Shown: in pieces, positions 1 through 7,258 of the stretch | Layout: each line of letters begins with the position of its first letter | Numbering within the stretch: the first letter of the stretch is position 1 | Assembly: GCA_017623955.1 (NCBI GenBank) | Contig: JAGAOA010000280.1 | Span: 1 to 9,364, forward strand | DNA length: 9,364 nucleotides | From: Opitutales bacterium | GTDB lineage: Bacteria; Verrucomicrobiota; Verrucomicrobiae; Opitutales; CAG-312 | Direction of reading: 5' to 3' | Notes under the pieces: generated by a model | What the model saw: only the letters and a program-made list of their open reading frames with translations | Databases searched by the model: none | What the model was told of the DNA's origin: nothing | Made by a program: the position numbers and the translations under genes

Positions 1-405
1 ACCAGCATAAACACCATTTTCTCTAAATAGATATGCAGACAGTGGTGATGTAGTTGTCTTACCCTGTGTACCGCTTTTGACGAAAGATTTTATTCCGCCT
101 ATTAACTTAGAGCCTATTAATTCTGGTAAGCTTGTGAATGCATATTTACGTGATGCTAGTACAAATTCGAGTTCTGTATTCATTCTACTAATAGCATTGC
201 CTACTACAACCAAATCTGGATTAAACGCATCTAAACGTTTTGCATTCCATCCCTCTTGAGCATCGACATTAGCGTTAAACAATGCACTTTTCATTGGTTC
301 GTACATACCGTTATCACTGCCCATTACAGTGTGTCCTAGGCGTTTCATTAAGATTGCCACATTACCTGTTGCTGTTCCGCAAATTCCTATAAAGTATATT
401 TTCAT
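1..405 (-). CDS. mpl: Mpl-type UDP-MurNAc:tripeptide ligase, N-terminal part (runs off window)
   Basis: The minus-strand frame starts at ATG 405-403 and stays open to base 1, giving 135 residues of a protein that is normally about 450 long. Residues 1-15 read MKIYFIGICGTATGN, the Rossmann-like opening of Mpl/MurC ligases. They are followed by the GSDNGMYEPM segment (29-38) and VVGNAISR (67-74), which are characteristic of Mpl rather than MurC. The ATP-binding P-loop is at 112-119, GTQGKTTT. Mpl joins recycled L-Ala-gamma-D-Glu-meso-DAP to UDP-MurNAc in the cytoplasm, in murein recycling. The P-loop normally reads GTHGKTTT, so Gln114 (codon 66-64) replaces a near-invariant His. The start lies 7 bases after the stop of the hydrolase frame upstream, so cotranscription is likely. 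There is no Shine-Dalgarno sequence. MurC is the main alternative, but the MYEPM and GNAISR segments favour Mpl. Confidence 0.82.
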   Translation of the reverse strand, partial: MKIYFIGICGTATGNVAILMKRLGHTVMGSDNGMYEPMKSALFNANVDAQEGWNAKRLDAFNPDLVVVGNAISRMNTELEFVLASRKYAFTSLPELIGSKLIGGIKSFVKSGTQGKTTTSPLSAYLFRENGVYAG

Positions 406-412
406 TGAATAT

Positions 413-1279
413 TTATTGTTTAAAAGTTTTGTCTAAAAAATTTTGTACATCTGTCCACACTTTTTGCATAAGTTTTCCGCCATTTAGTTGCCAATATGCA
501 TGTATTTTTGTGTTGCAAAGTATTACTTGAGTTTCTATTCCATTTTGTTGTAGTGCTTCTGATATTTTTAAGGTTTCTGACGAAGTTACAACATTGTCAA
601 ACATTCCGTGAGTCAACAAAGTAGGCGGATTATTTTTTGAAAGGTACGTATAGCTTGAGTAGTTTCTAGCTTTAGGGGTATCGCAAGCAAACATTTTGTT
701 AAAACGACGTGGATGAGTCATATCGTGTCCCGATGCCATTGTTATACATGCTGATATAGGTTTAACCGATTTAGGTTTGAGGTCGGTTTTATTGATTGTT
801 TTATTGAAGGCATCTATGTTGTTTGCAATAGTTGCCAGTTGCATAGCCATAACACCGCCTGAAGATCCACCACATGTGGCAATTTTGTCGAGATTTATTT
901 TGTATTTGTCAGCATTATTTTCAATCCATTTAAGAACTCTAAATTGATCTCTGAGAGCCTCATTGAACTGTTTTTTTAGTGCATATTCAACATTTACAAC
1001 AGCGTAACCAACGCTTGCAAGATATTCTGCCATTGGTTGCATATTTGTTTTTTTACCGCTTATCCAGCCACCGCCGTGAAATAGAATTACACAAGGATGC
1101 GAAATTTTTTTATCTTTAGGGAGGAATAAATCTAATGTTCTGTTTGATACATCAGAATATTCTATATCTTTTACAATATTTATATTATTTGGAGTTTCAG
1201 GCTTAGTATTTTTTTCAGAAACGTATATTTCTTTAAAAATTTTACTAAGTGAATATTTGTGTAATTTGGGTTTAGCCAG
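413..1279 (-). CDS. Alpha/beta-hydrolase (BD-FAE-like esterase) domain lacking a normal start codon
   Basis: The frame is open from the codon right after a TAA (1282-1280) to TAA at 415-413, 288 codons. Counting from 1279, the oxyanion-hole motif HGGGW is at residues 68-72, the nucleophile Ser140 sits in CGGSSGG, the likely acid is Asp228 in HGMFDNVV, and the likely base is His260 in KIHAYW. This is a complete carboxylesterase/feruloyl-acetyl-esterase type catalytic core. The first ATG (1042-1040) lies after HGGGW, so starting there would remove the oxyanion hole and first strands. No ATG, GTG or TTG precedes it in frame. Residues 1 to about 32 look like a hydrophilic linker and there is no signal peptide. 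The frame continues that of the SGNH hydrolase upstream, so this is probably the second half of a fusion cut by one stop codon. Expression could need readthrough or a CTG/ATT start, or it may be a decaying gene. The substrate is unknown; acyl or acetyl groups on glycans are plausible. Confidence 0.75.
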   Translation of the reverse strand: MAKPKLHKYSLSKIFKEIYVSEKNTKPETPNNINIVKDIEYSDVSNRTLDLFLPKDKKISHPCVILFHGGGWISGKKTNMQPMAEYLASVGYAVVNVEYALKKQFNEALRDQFRVLKWIENNADKYKINLDKIATCGGSSGGVMAMQLATIANNIDAFNKTINKTDLKPKSVKPISACITMASGHDMTHPRRFNKMFACDTPKARNYSSYTYLSKNNPPTLLTHGMFDNVVTSSETLKISEALQQNGIETQVILCNTKIHAYWQLNGGKLMQKVWTDVQNFLDKTFKQ

Positions 1280-1282
1280 TTA
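1280..1282 (-). other. TAA codon separating two in-frame hydrolase domains
   Basis: On the minus strand the context reads GCA TAC TAA CTG GCT AAA. The codons before it end the SGNH hydrolase (..LKKAY). The codons after it continue in the same frame as LAKPKLHKY.. into the alpha/beta-hydrolase. TAA is the normal terminator of other genes here (argS, the adenosyltransferase), so a general reassignment of TAA is excluded. A single base change from CAA, GAA or AAA would create it. The base after the stop is C, which is known to be a comparatively leaky context, although UAA is the tightest stop. I see no obvious stem-loop just downstream. Confidence 0.85.
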
Positions 1283-2677
1283 GTATGCTTTTTTGAGTGC
1301 ATCATTTGCTTGTTGTTGAAATTTATCTTTGTTATTGCGATTTTGAACATACCACAAAAATGAATTTCTAGATGCTTTGCTAACTTTATTTTTATCTATC
1401 CAAATTTTAGCTATCTTGATATTTTGTTCAGGTGTATTATCATCGTTGTAGACACCCATTATAAATTCAGTTCCGAACAAATCTCTTACGCGTTGAGTGC
1501 GTTCACGCCAAATTTCTAGTTGATGTTCAACTAATAGAGCCTGTTCTGCTTGAGGAGTTAAGATATTTTCGCCTAGATTTACCCCATTTTGAAGTTGTTT
1601 ATGAGTGTAAAAGCCCACTATTTTTTCGTCTATTTTCAGTTGATATTCTCCTTGAGGCAGATTTTTAACAATGAGCATTTGCTGATTTATATCTTTACTG
1701 AAGTTGCAGTATTTTATGCATGCATAAGTGTTTTCTGTTAGGGGGTATGGCAGTGCATATTCTTCAATATCAAAGGTCAACTCATATTTTTTTTCAGACA
1801 ATGGTATATTTAGCCATTTTTTTGAAACACTAGGTACTATTGCATTTATAAATTCGCTATTGCAAGTTTGAGCATCGATAGTAACTGTCGACACCACGTT
1901 ACTTTCGCCCAAGTCTTTGAGGAATGCATAAGCAGTGAACAATCCGCCGAAATCGAATGGATGCACTCTATTTCTACCGATTGCGGATGAGTGTTGATTT
2001 TCTTTAACAACTTTTATATTTGCTAAATTAGTTTCTCTCCATAGGTCTGCAAATAGCAAGTTGCGTTCTTTTGCGAGTTTTGCACACCATTGTCCATAGC
2101 GATTTAGTTCATCGTTGACATATTGAAGACCTTTAGAACGTTTTAAATGTATAATTTCTCCGTTACGCATTACCGCGTATGGGTCGAGAATATCGCCAAT
2201 ACCGTCGTAAATAGATGAAGATAGCAGAACTACTTTTCCTTTTTCTTGTAGAGACTCTACAAGTTTTGTCATATTTCGTTTGTAGATTTCAAAATTTTCA
2301 ATTTTTTTTGCTTCGTGCTTTTCTTTGTCTGCTAATGCTTTTTTCGAAAAGTTGCCATGACGAACATCGTTCATACCTAACATAACCGTATGAATTTGTG
2401 CATTTTTAGGAGCTATATCTGCTTTTAAACGTAAGTTTGTAGTATTTGCACTTCCGCCCTCAAATCCTGCATTTAGAAAATCTTTCTGCAAGTACGGATA
2501 CCTTGTTACGTAGTAGAGTGCAATATGTTTTGGATAGTATCCATGATGCGTTATGCTATCGCCGACAAAACATATCGACTTTTCTCCATTCGAGAAAAGT
2601 TTTGGATTCTCTATTTGCTTTTGAGCAAATGTATTTACTACGCCTAAAATTAGAAAGAAATAAACTAAAAACTTCAT
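1280..2677 (-). CDS. Secreted SGNH/GDSL-type hydrolase (putative carbohydrate esterase)
   Basis: I place the start at ATG 2677-2675, giving 465 residues; a TTG two codons upstream (2683) is also possible. Residues 1-18 form a signal peptide with a hydrophobic core and a cleavage site near TFA/QK, so the product is exported. SGNH blocks are visible: FVGDSIT (37-43) with nucleophile Ser41, LNAGFEGG (68-75) as block II, and LGMNDV (100-105) with the block III Asn. RNRVHP holds His239 at the block V position. Block V is normally DxxH, but here residue 236 is Asn (codon 1972-1970). The C-terminal half (after about residue 260) has a beta-rich accessory region and a helical end. Length and layout fit the roughly 450-residue SGNH proteins common in Verrucomicrobia and Planctomycetes, which often act on acylated sugars; the substrate here is not evident. 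The frame ends in TAA and then continues into a complete alpha/beta-hydrolase domain. Confidence 0.85.
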   Translation of the reverse strand: MKFLVYFFLILGVVNTFAQKQIENPKLFSNGEKSICFVGDSITHHGYYPKHIALYYVTRYPYLQKDFLNAGFEGGSANTTNLRLKADIAPKNAQIHTVMLGMNDVRHGNFSKKALADKEKHEAKKIENFEIYKRNMTKLVESLQEKGKVVLLSSSIYDGIGDILDPYAVMRNGEIIHLKRSKGLQYVNDELNRYGQWCAKLAKERNLLFADLWRETNLANIKVVKENQHSSAIGRNRVHPFDFGGLFTAYAFLKDLGESNVVSTVTIDAQTCNSEFINAIVPSVSKKWLNIPLSEKKYELTFDIEEYALPYPLTENTYACIKYCNFSKDINQQMLIVKNLPQGEYQLKIDEKIVGFYTHKQLQNGVNLGENILTPQAEQALLVEHQLEIWRERTQRVRDLFGTEFIMGVYNDDNTPEQNIKIAKIWIDKNKVSKASRNSFLWYVQNRNNKDKFQQQANDALKKAY

Positions 2678-2772
2678 TGGCAATATGTTTTCTTATAGTA
2701 TTTATATAATAAAAAAAAGAAGTCAATTTTTTCTTGCTAGTCGAATTCATTTTTTAGATAATTGTAAGTTAT
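2678..2772. promoter_or_regulatory. AT-rich divergent promoter region between SGNH hydrolase and mutL
   Basis: This stretch of about 95 bp lies between two divergent starts and must carry both promoters. On the plus strand there is a perfect TATAAT at 2705-2710, but no good -35 box at 16-18 bp upstream. On the minus strand TTGACT (2727-2722) resembles a -35 box, and TATAAG (2697-2692) or TACTAT (2700-2695) could serve as -10, but the spacings (24 and 21 bp) are too long. A run of eight A residues follows the TATAAT. Exact promoter assignment is therefore uncertain. No operator-like dyad is obvious. Confidence 0.4.
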
Positions 2773-4671
2773 ATGAAAAAGTCGCCCCCAGACATCAGAA
2801 TACTTCCGGAAAATGTTGCAAATAAAATAGCCGCTGGCGAAGTTATTGAGCGTCCGGCGGCGGTAGTAAAAGAGTTGTTAGAAAATTCTATTGATGCTGG
2901 AGCAACACGTATAGATATTGAATTTAAACATGGTGGTAAGACCTTCATAAAAGTCTCTGATAATGGTTGCGGAATGACTCGCGAACAAGCCCTGATGAGT
3001 TTAGAACTTCATGCAACTAGTAAGATTAGAGATACCGATGATATTTTTAAAATATCTAGTTATGGCTTTCGTGGAGAAGCCGTTCCTTCTATTGCGAGTG
3101 TCAGTGTTTTTTCAATAAAAACTAAGCCTGATACTCAATCTATGGGAACACATATTCTAGTTTCTTCTGGGAAAGTTGAAAGTATCAAAGATTGTGGAAT
3201 GGCATCGGGAACAGAGATAGTTGTAGAAAATCTGTTTTGTTCTGTACCTGCACGTAGAAAATTTTTAAAGACCGATAATGTTGAGGCTTCTCATATCATC
3301 AAATTGTGTCGTTTATACGCTTTGGCTCTTCCACATTTATCGATAACGCTCATTGAAAATTCTAGAATTATTTTTAGAAGCGAGCGAAATCTTGGAATGA
3401 TTGAACGTGTAAAGCGTATATTTGGAGCCGAGATTGCCGAAAATTTAATACTTTTACCTGAATGTAAACGTAAAGATATGAAAGTTTTTGGTGCGATATT
3501 GGCTCCTGCCGAGTCGTATGCTACAAGTCGAAACATATGCGCATTTATCAATTCTAGACCAGTTGAATGTAAGTCGGTATTTTCTGCCATAAAAGAGGCA
3601 TATTCTAGTTATATTCCTAAGGGAAGATTTGCCGCCGCATTTTTATTTTTAGAGTTGCCTCCAGAAAGTGTGGATATCAATGTGCATCCAGCAAAACGTG
3701 AAGTTCGTTTGCGCGATGAATTTGGTGTTAGAGATTTTCTTTTAGATAGTATAAGTACTAGGTTGAGTGATTTTTTGGCATCTCGCAATAATTTTGGGAG
3801 AGAATACACTGATAAAAATAAAGATATAGAAGATTCTGCAAAAGCTAATGTTGCTGTTTTGAAACCAGTTTTTACTCCTGAAGATTTTTCTGTTAAAGCA
3901 GAAAAATCTGTTCCACAAAAACGTCCTGTGATAGAATCTATTGCAGTGCGTCCAGTTTTTAAAGAGAGCGTAGCTGATTTAGCTGACGATATTTTACAAA
4001 AAGCCGAACTTCACGCAGATGATTTAATTGATGATGTTGCTGATTTAAACAAAGAAACGGTTAACACGTCACAAAAGATTGGTGAACTTCATTTAGATGG
4101 TTGGCGTTATGTTGGTTTTATTCAACGCAAATATATCCTTTTTGAAACAAAAACAGGTTTGTCTATTGTAAATATATCTGCAGCATTGCGTAGAATTCAT
4201 TATATGCGTATAATGACAAGTTTGCGTGGAGATGTTGCAAAAAGTCAACTTTTATTAATTCCAATTAATCTAAAACTCGATAGGGCAGATGCGGAAACTT
4301 TAGCCTATAACATTTCAACGTTTACTTCGTGCGGATTTAAAATAGAAGAGTTTGGTTTGAATTTTTATAGAATATCGGCTGCCCCAGCGTGGCTTAAGTT
4401 TGAAAATATTTTAGGCTTTATTACCGACTTTATTCATACTGCTAGAGAAGAATCTAAAACAATACGTAGAAAAAAATTAGCTGATGAAGCTTTTGCATTT
4501 GCAGCATCGGCAAAAATAACTTCCGCAGGCTTTGTATTTAACGAAACATCTGCTGTATCATTGCTAAATGAGTTGTTGCACTCTCAAACATACGCGACAG
4601 CCCCAGATGGCAGACCTACTATAAAAGAGCTTTCTAACGCCGATGTTGCTAAAATGTTTGGCGTACAATGA
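2773..4671 (+). CDS. mutL: DNA mismatch repair protein MutL (endonuclease motifs absent)
   Basis: The 632-residue product carries the complete N-terminal GHKL ATPase: IAAGEVIERPAAVVKELLENSIDAGA (about 19-44) with Glu37 and Asn38 in the motif I area, DNGCGM (63-68), HATSKI (80-85) and GFRGEA (98-103). A linker rich in charged residues spans about 340-425, followed by a C-terminal dimerisation domain (about 430-632). MutL couples mismatch recognition by MutS to strand incision and removal. In many bacteria the C-terminal domain is a nuclease with DQHA(X)2E(X)4E. Here the corresponding stretch (467-478) reads NISAALRRIHYM. The CPHGRP motif is APDGRP (610-615), and the terminal FxR is FGV. The protein is therefore predicted to be a non-nucleolytic MutL, as in E. 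coli. It is probably monocistronic or leads the next plus-strand gene; 94 bases separate them. No terminator is visible after it. Confidence 0.95.
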   Translation: MKKSPPDIRILPENVANKIAAGEVIERPAAVVKELLENSIDAGATRIDIEFKHGGKTFIKVSDNGCGMTREQALMSLELHATSKIRDTDDIFKISSYGFRGEAVPSIASVSVFSIKTKPDTQSMGTHILVSSGKVESIKDCGMASGTEIVVENLFCSVPARRKFLKTDNVEASHIIKLCRLYALALPHLSITLIENSRIIFRSERNLGMIERVKRIFGAEIAENLILLPECKRKDMKVFGAILAPAESYATSRNICAFINSRPVECKSVFSAIKEAYSSYIPKGRFAAAFLFLELPPESVDINVHPAKREVRLRDEFGVRDFLLDSISTRLSDFLASRNNFGREYTDKNKDIEDSAKANVAVLKPVFTPEDFSVKAEKSVPQKRPVIESIAVRPVFKESVADLADDILQKAELHADDLIDDVADLNKETVNTSQKIGELHLDGWRYVGFIQRKYILFETKTGLSIVNISAALRRIHYMRIMTSLRGDVAKSQLLLIPINLKLDRADAETLAYNISTFTSCGFKIEEFGLNFYRISAAPAWLKFENILGFITDFIHTAREESKTIRRKKLADEAFAFAASAKITSAGFVFNETSAVSLLNELLHSQTYATAPDGRPTIKELSNADVAKMFGVQ

Positions 4672-4685
4672 AATTTTGAATAAGA

Positions 4686-4714
4686 TTGACAAATTAAAAC
4701 ATCTTTGATAAAAA
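4686..4714 (+). promoter_or_regulatory. Sigma-70-like promoter for the DUF5696-like gene
   Basis: A perfect -35 hexamer TTGACA (4686-4691) is followed, after 17 bp, by TAAAAA (4709-4714), which matches TATAAT at 4 of 6 positions. Transcription would start near 4721, leaving an untranslated leader of about 45 bases before ATG 4766. The -35 and spacing are ideal; the -10 is weak. It lies just after the mutL stop, so the downstream gene can probably be expressed independently. Confidence 0.5.
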
Positions 4715-4765
4715 GAGTGTTGAATAAAAAAATGTGAGTTTTCTAACAAATAAAACTATAATAAT

Positions 4766-6664
4766 ATGATAAAACAAATATTAACTATATTGATGGTGTG
4801 TGTGTGCGTATTGTCGTATGCTCAGAATGCGACAGTTCGTATTATGGACAAAGATAAAAAACTAATAACAAAACAGGTTGCGCTCACCAAGAATGATGAT
4901 GGTTCGTTGCGTTTTAGATTTGCTAAGAGCGACATTCCTAAAGGAGCACGAGAACTCGCAGTTATTCCAGAGTTTATGACTGCAAAGAAAGGCGATGAAG
5001 GCTTTTGGCTTTTCCCTCGTGGCGAAATGGGCAAATTTACTCAGCAAAAGGGCTTTTTTTCGATGGGACATCATCTAGTTACTCCAATTTATGCAATGCA
5101 ATCGAACGCAGGAACGTACATGGGATATGTAAAAACCTTGCGTTTCGAGTTGGTCATGGTTGTAAAAGCTGAGAATGGCAAGTACGAGTTGTATCCAAAT
5201 TTCAGACTTTATCGTATGGGTTTTGAGCCATACGACGATATCATTATCGATTTCTATAAATTAGAAGGTAAAGACGCTAACTATTCTGGTGTAGGTCGTT
5301 TGTATAGAAAAATGCAACTTGCAACAGGTAAATTTAAGACCATCAGAGAACGTATGAAAACGCGTCCATGGTTGGAAACAATGGCGTTGTCAGTTCCAAT
5401 AAGAATACAATTCCATGGTGCAAAAAATGCTGATAAGGTAAAAGATGTTACTCAAACAAAAGAAAATGAACCCAAGTTAATTCCTGTACTGCCATTCGAT
5501 AAAACTGTCGAATTTGTAAAGGCTATCAAAGATGCAGGTGTTGATAAGATTTCAGTGTGTTCGGCAGGATGGCAATCGGGCGGTTACGATGGTCGTTTCC
5601 CTCAACTGTTTCCTATTAACGAAGAGCTTGGTGGCGAAAAAGGTTTGAAAGCTATGACAAAAGCTCTTTGGGATATGGGTGTGCCGGCATCGTGTCATAC
5701 AAATAGTACAGATTGCTATCAGGTAGCAGATATTTGGAGCGAAGATATTGTATGTAAAAATCCAGATGGTTCACTACAACGCGGAGGCGTTTGGAGTGGT
5801 GGTCGTTCATATCATCTTTTCACAAAACGCATTTGGCAGATGTGCTTACGAGACCAACTCCGCTTGGTAAAAGAAATGGGGTTTGATGGTTCGCATTACA
5901 TAGATGTTTTTTCGGCTGTTTATCCAAACTTTTGTTGCGATCCAAATCATCCAGCTACTAGAAAAGAAATGGGTGAACTTCAGGTCGAAATTGCACAATT
6001 CTGTGTAGACTTGTTTGGTGGTTTTTCATCTGAATGTGGTTACGACCACGTCGCCGCTCAGTTAGACTACTGTAATTATGTTTCGGCTTCAATGCGTGGT
6101 TTGAAAAATAGACCTAATCCAATGGTTGAACGAGTTGTTCCTCTTTGGGAAATTATTTATCATGGTTTTATTTTGGGAACTCCCGACCGCTTGGTTCAAA
6201 ATCATACTCGTGGTGCAGCAAAGTATAAAAATCTCTCTAGTGCTGACTTGCGTTTTATGGAAGGTGATGGTATAACAGATATTTATAATTCACTCAAGAT
6301 TGTAGAGTTTGGTGGACGTCCAATTTTTTATACAAGCCACATGCGCGATGTTCCATACATTAAACGTGCTTTCGATGAATTTAAACCTGTTCGCCATTTG
6401 CAGTTTGAATTGATGTACTCTCACGAAGAAATTGCAAAGAATGTTTTTGTAACAACATACGAGAATGGAGCAAAAGTAATAAGCAATTATAACGATAAAC
6501 CTTACGATTTAGATGGTGTTACCGTTCCTGCAAAAACTGTAAATAATTTACATGGAAAATCGGCTATGAAGAAAAGCTATCGCAGTAAGAGCGTTGCAGT
6601 AAATCCAATGAGTTATGTATTGATAAATCCAGATGGTTCGGTTTTCATTCCAAAACCATTCTAA
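4766..6664 (+). CDS. Secreted DUF5696-like/GH101-like putative glycoside hydrolase
   Basis: The product has 632 residues. Residues 1-19 are a signal peptide with cleavage near SYA/QN, so it is exported. Residues of about 20-190 look like a beta-sandwich N-terminal region. The core (about 195-530) has TIM-barrel features: KDAGVDKISVCSAGWQSGGYDG (about 254-275), the PINEELGGEKG segment, a CHTNSTDCY stretch, GFDGSHYIDVF with Asp374 and Asp380, and FSSECGYD with Glu423. A short beta-rich C-terminal domain follows. The pattern recalls DUF5696 proteins and, more distantly, GH101-type enzymes, in which an Asp at a strand end and a following Glu are catalytic. Asp380 and Glu423 are my candidates. The substrate is unknown. 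Start ATG 4766 is supported by the signal peptide; no Shine-Dalgarno is present. A TTGACA promoter precedes the gene and a hairpin terminator follows. The family assignment is from memory of sequence patterns and is moderately certain. Confidence 0.6.
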   Translation: MIKQILTILMVCVCVLSYAQNATVRIMDKDKKLITKQVALTKNDDGSLRFRFAKSDIPKGARELAVIPEFMTAKKGDEGFWLFPRGEMGKFTQQKGFFSMGHHLVTPIYAMQSNAGTYMGYVKTLRFELVMVVKAENGKYELYPNFRLYRMGFEPYDDIIIDFYKLEGKDANYSGVGRLYRKMQLATGKFKTIRERMKTRPWLETMALSVPIRIQFHGAKNADKVKDVTQTKENEPKLIPVLPFDKTVEFVKAIKDAGVDKISVCSAGWQSGGYDGRFPQLFPINEELGGEKGLKAMTKALWDMGVPASCHTNSTDCYQVADIWSEDIVCKNPDGSLQRGGVWSGGRSYHLFTKRIWQMCLRDQLRLVKEMGFDGSHYIDVFSAVYPNFCCDPNHPATRKEMGELQVEIAQFCVDLFGGFSSECGYDHVAAQLDYCNYVSASMRGLKNRPNPMVERVVPLWEIIYHGFILGTPDRLVQNHTRGAAKYKNLSSADLRFMEGDGITDIYNSLKIVEFGGRPIFYTSHMRDVPYIKRAFDEFKPVRHLQFELMYSHEEIAKNVFVTTYENGAKVISNYNDKPYDLDGVTVPAKTVNNLHGKSAMKKSYRSKSVAVNPMSYVLINPDGSVFIPKPF

Positions 6665-6687
6665 TAAAAAATATTTAATGACAAAGC

Positions 6688-6718
6688 AAAAGAGACATTC
6701 GTAATGAATGTCTCTTTT
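6688..6718. terminator. Bidirectional intrinsic terminator
   Basis: A perfect 13-bp inverted repeat (left arm 6688-6700, right arm 6706-6718, loop GTAAT 6701-6705) is followed on the plus strand by a T-rich tract (6715-6724, TTTTTATTTT). It sits 24 bases after the stop of the DUF5696-like gene and 25 bases from the end of the convergent adenosyltransferase gene. It can serve as an intrinsic terminator for the plus-strand gene and, since the arms begin with AAA, a weaker one for the minus-strand operon. Confidence 0.9.
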
Positions 6719-6742
6719 TATTTTGCAAACTTTTTTTAATAA

Positions 6743-7258
6743 TTAGTTAATCGATAACAAATAAATGTAATCAGACAATCTGTTTATGTAGACTAATGGA
6801 AAATTTCTAGCTAATCCTTCTTCTTCATTTAGTGCTACAATTTCTCGTTCAGTTGCTCTACATTTTACTCTTGCCATATCGAGTGCTGCCGATAAGGGAG
6901 TATCGCCTGCATGTTTCCAACCATTAAAGATGTTTCCTTTACTTTCAATTTCATCAATCTTGCTTTCAATTTCATCAAGGGTTGTATCGTCTAGTAGTTT
7001 TATATTCTTTTGGGCGAGTTTTGGGAAGTCTTCTTTAGCTGTTGCAAGTTCTGTCATTAGAAGAACTAGATTTTCTTGAATACACAGAAGTTGTTTGGCT
7101 AAATTGTCGTCTTTAGCAAAGGCTCTCGCCATAGCAATTGTAGCAGATAGCTCATCTACCATTCCGTATGTGCGCACTCTTTGACAGGCTTTCGATACGC
7201 GTTTGCCAAACATTAGCGATGTGCTTCCTTTGTCACCACCTTTTGTAGATATTTTCAT
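6743..7258 (-). CDS. PduO-type cob(I)alamin adenosyltransferase
   Basis: The 171-residue product transfers adenosyl from ATP to cob(I)alamin, making coenzyme B12 in the cytoplasm. Family marks are the N-terminal ATP-binding segment STKGGDKGSTSL (4-15), RVRTYGMVDELSATI (27-41), a central helix IQENLVLLMTELA, SAALDMARVKCRATEREIV (about 123-141) and YINRLSDYIYLL (157-168). The canonical RRAER is RATER here (134-138), so the second Arg is Ala, while Glu137 and Arg134/138 remain. The usual TKTGD is TKGGD. Start ATG 7258-7256 overlaps the argS stop by one base (TAATG), so the gene is probably translated by reinitiation after argS. The protein ends right after the NRLSD helix, slightly shorter than the usual 180-190 residues. 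The bidirectional hairpin lies just past its stop. Confidence 0.88.
   Translation of the reverse strand: MKISTKGGDKGSTSLMFGKRVSKACQRVRTYGMVDELSATIAMARAFAKDDNLAKQLLCIQENLVLLMTELATAKEDFPKLAQKNIKLLDDTTLDEIESKIDEIESKGNIFNGWKHAGDTPLSAALDMARVKCRATEREIVALNEEEGLARNFPLVYINRLSDYIYLLSIN

Noticed and set aside
77..259. Plus-strand 60-codon open frame
   Set aside because: It lies antisense to mpl, which has clear family motifs; no coding character of its own.
413..1042. Alpha/beta-hydrolase starting at ATG 1042
   Set aside because: This start would cut off HGGGW and the first strands of the fold, which are clearly encoded just upstream in the same frame.
2678..2683. TTG at 2683 as start of the SGNH hydrolase
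   Set aside because: ATG two codons downstream gives a cleaner signal peptide; TTG is possible but less likely and changes only two residues.
2446..2750. Open frames on both strands near the SGNH start
   Set aside because: They overlap the signal peptide region and the promoter in other frames and resemble no family; shadows of the SGNH gene.
3291..3809. Minus-strand open frames inside mutL
   Set aside because: They are antisense to conserved MutL sequence and show no motif.
4672..4765. Intrinsic terminator after mutL
   Set aside because: Only a weak, imperfect CATCTTT/AAAGAGTG pairing without a following T-tract.
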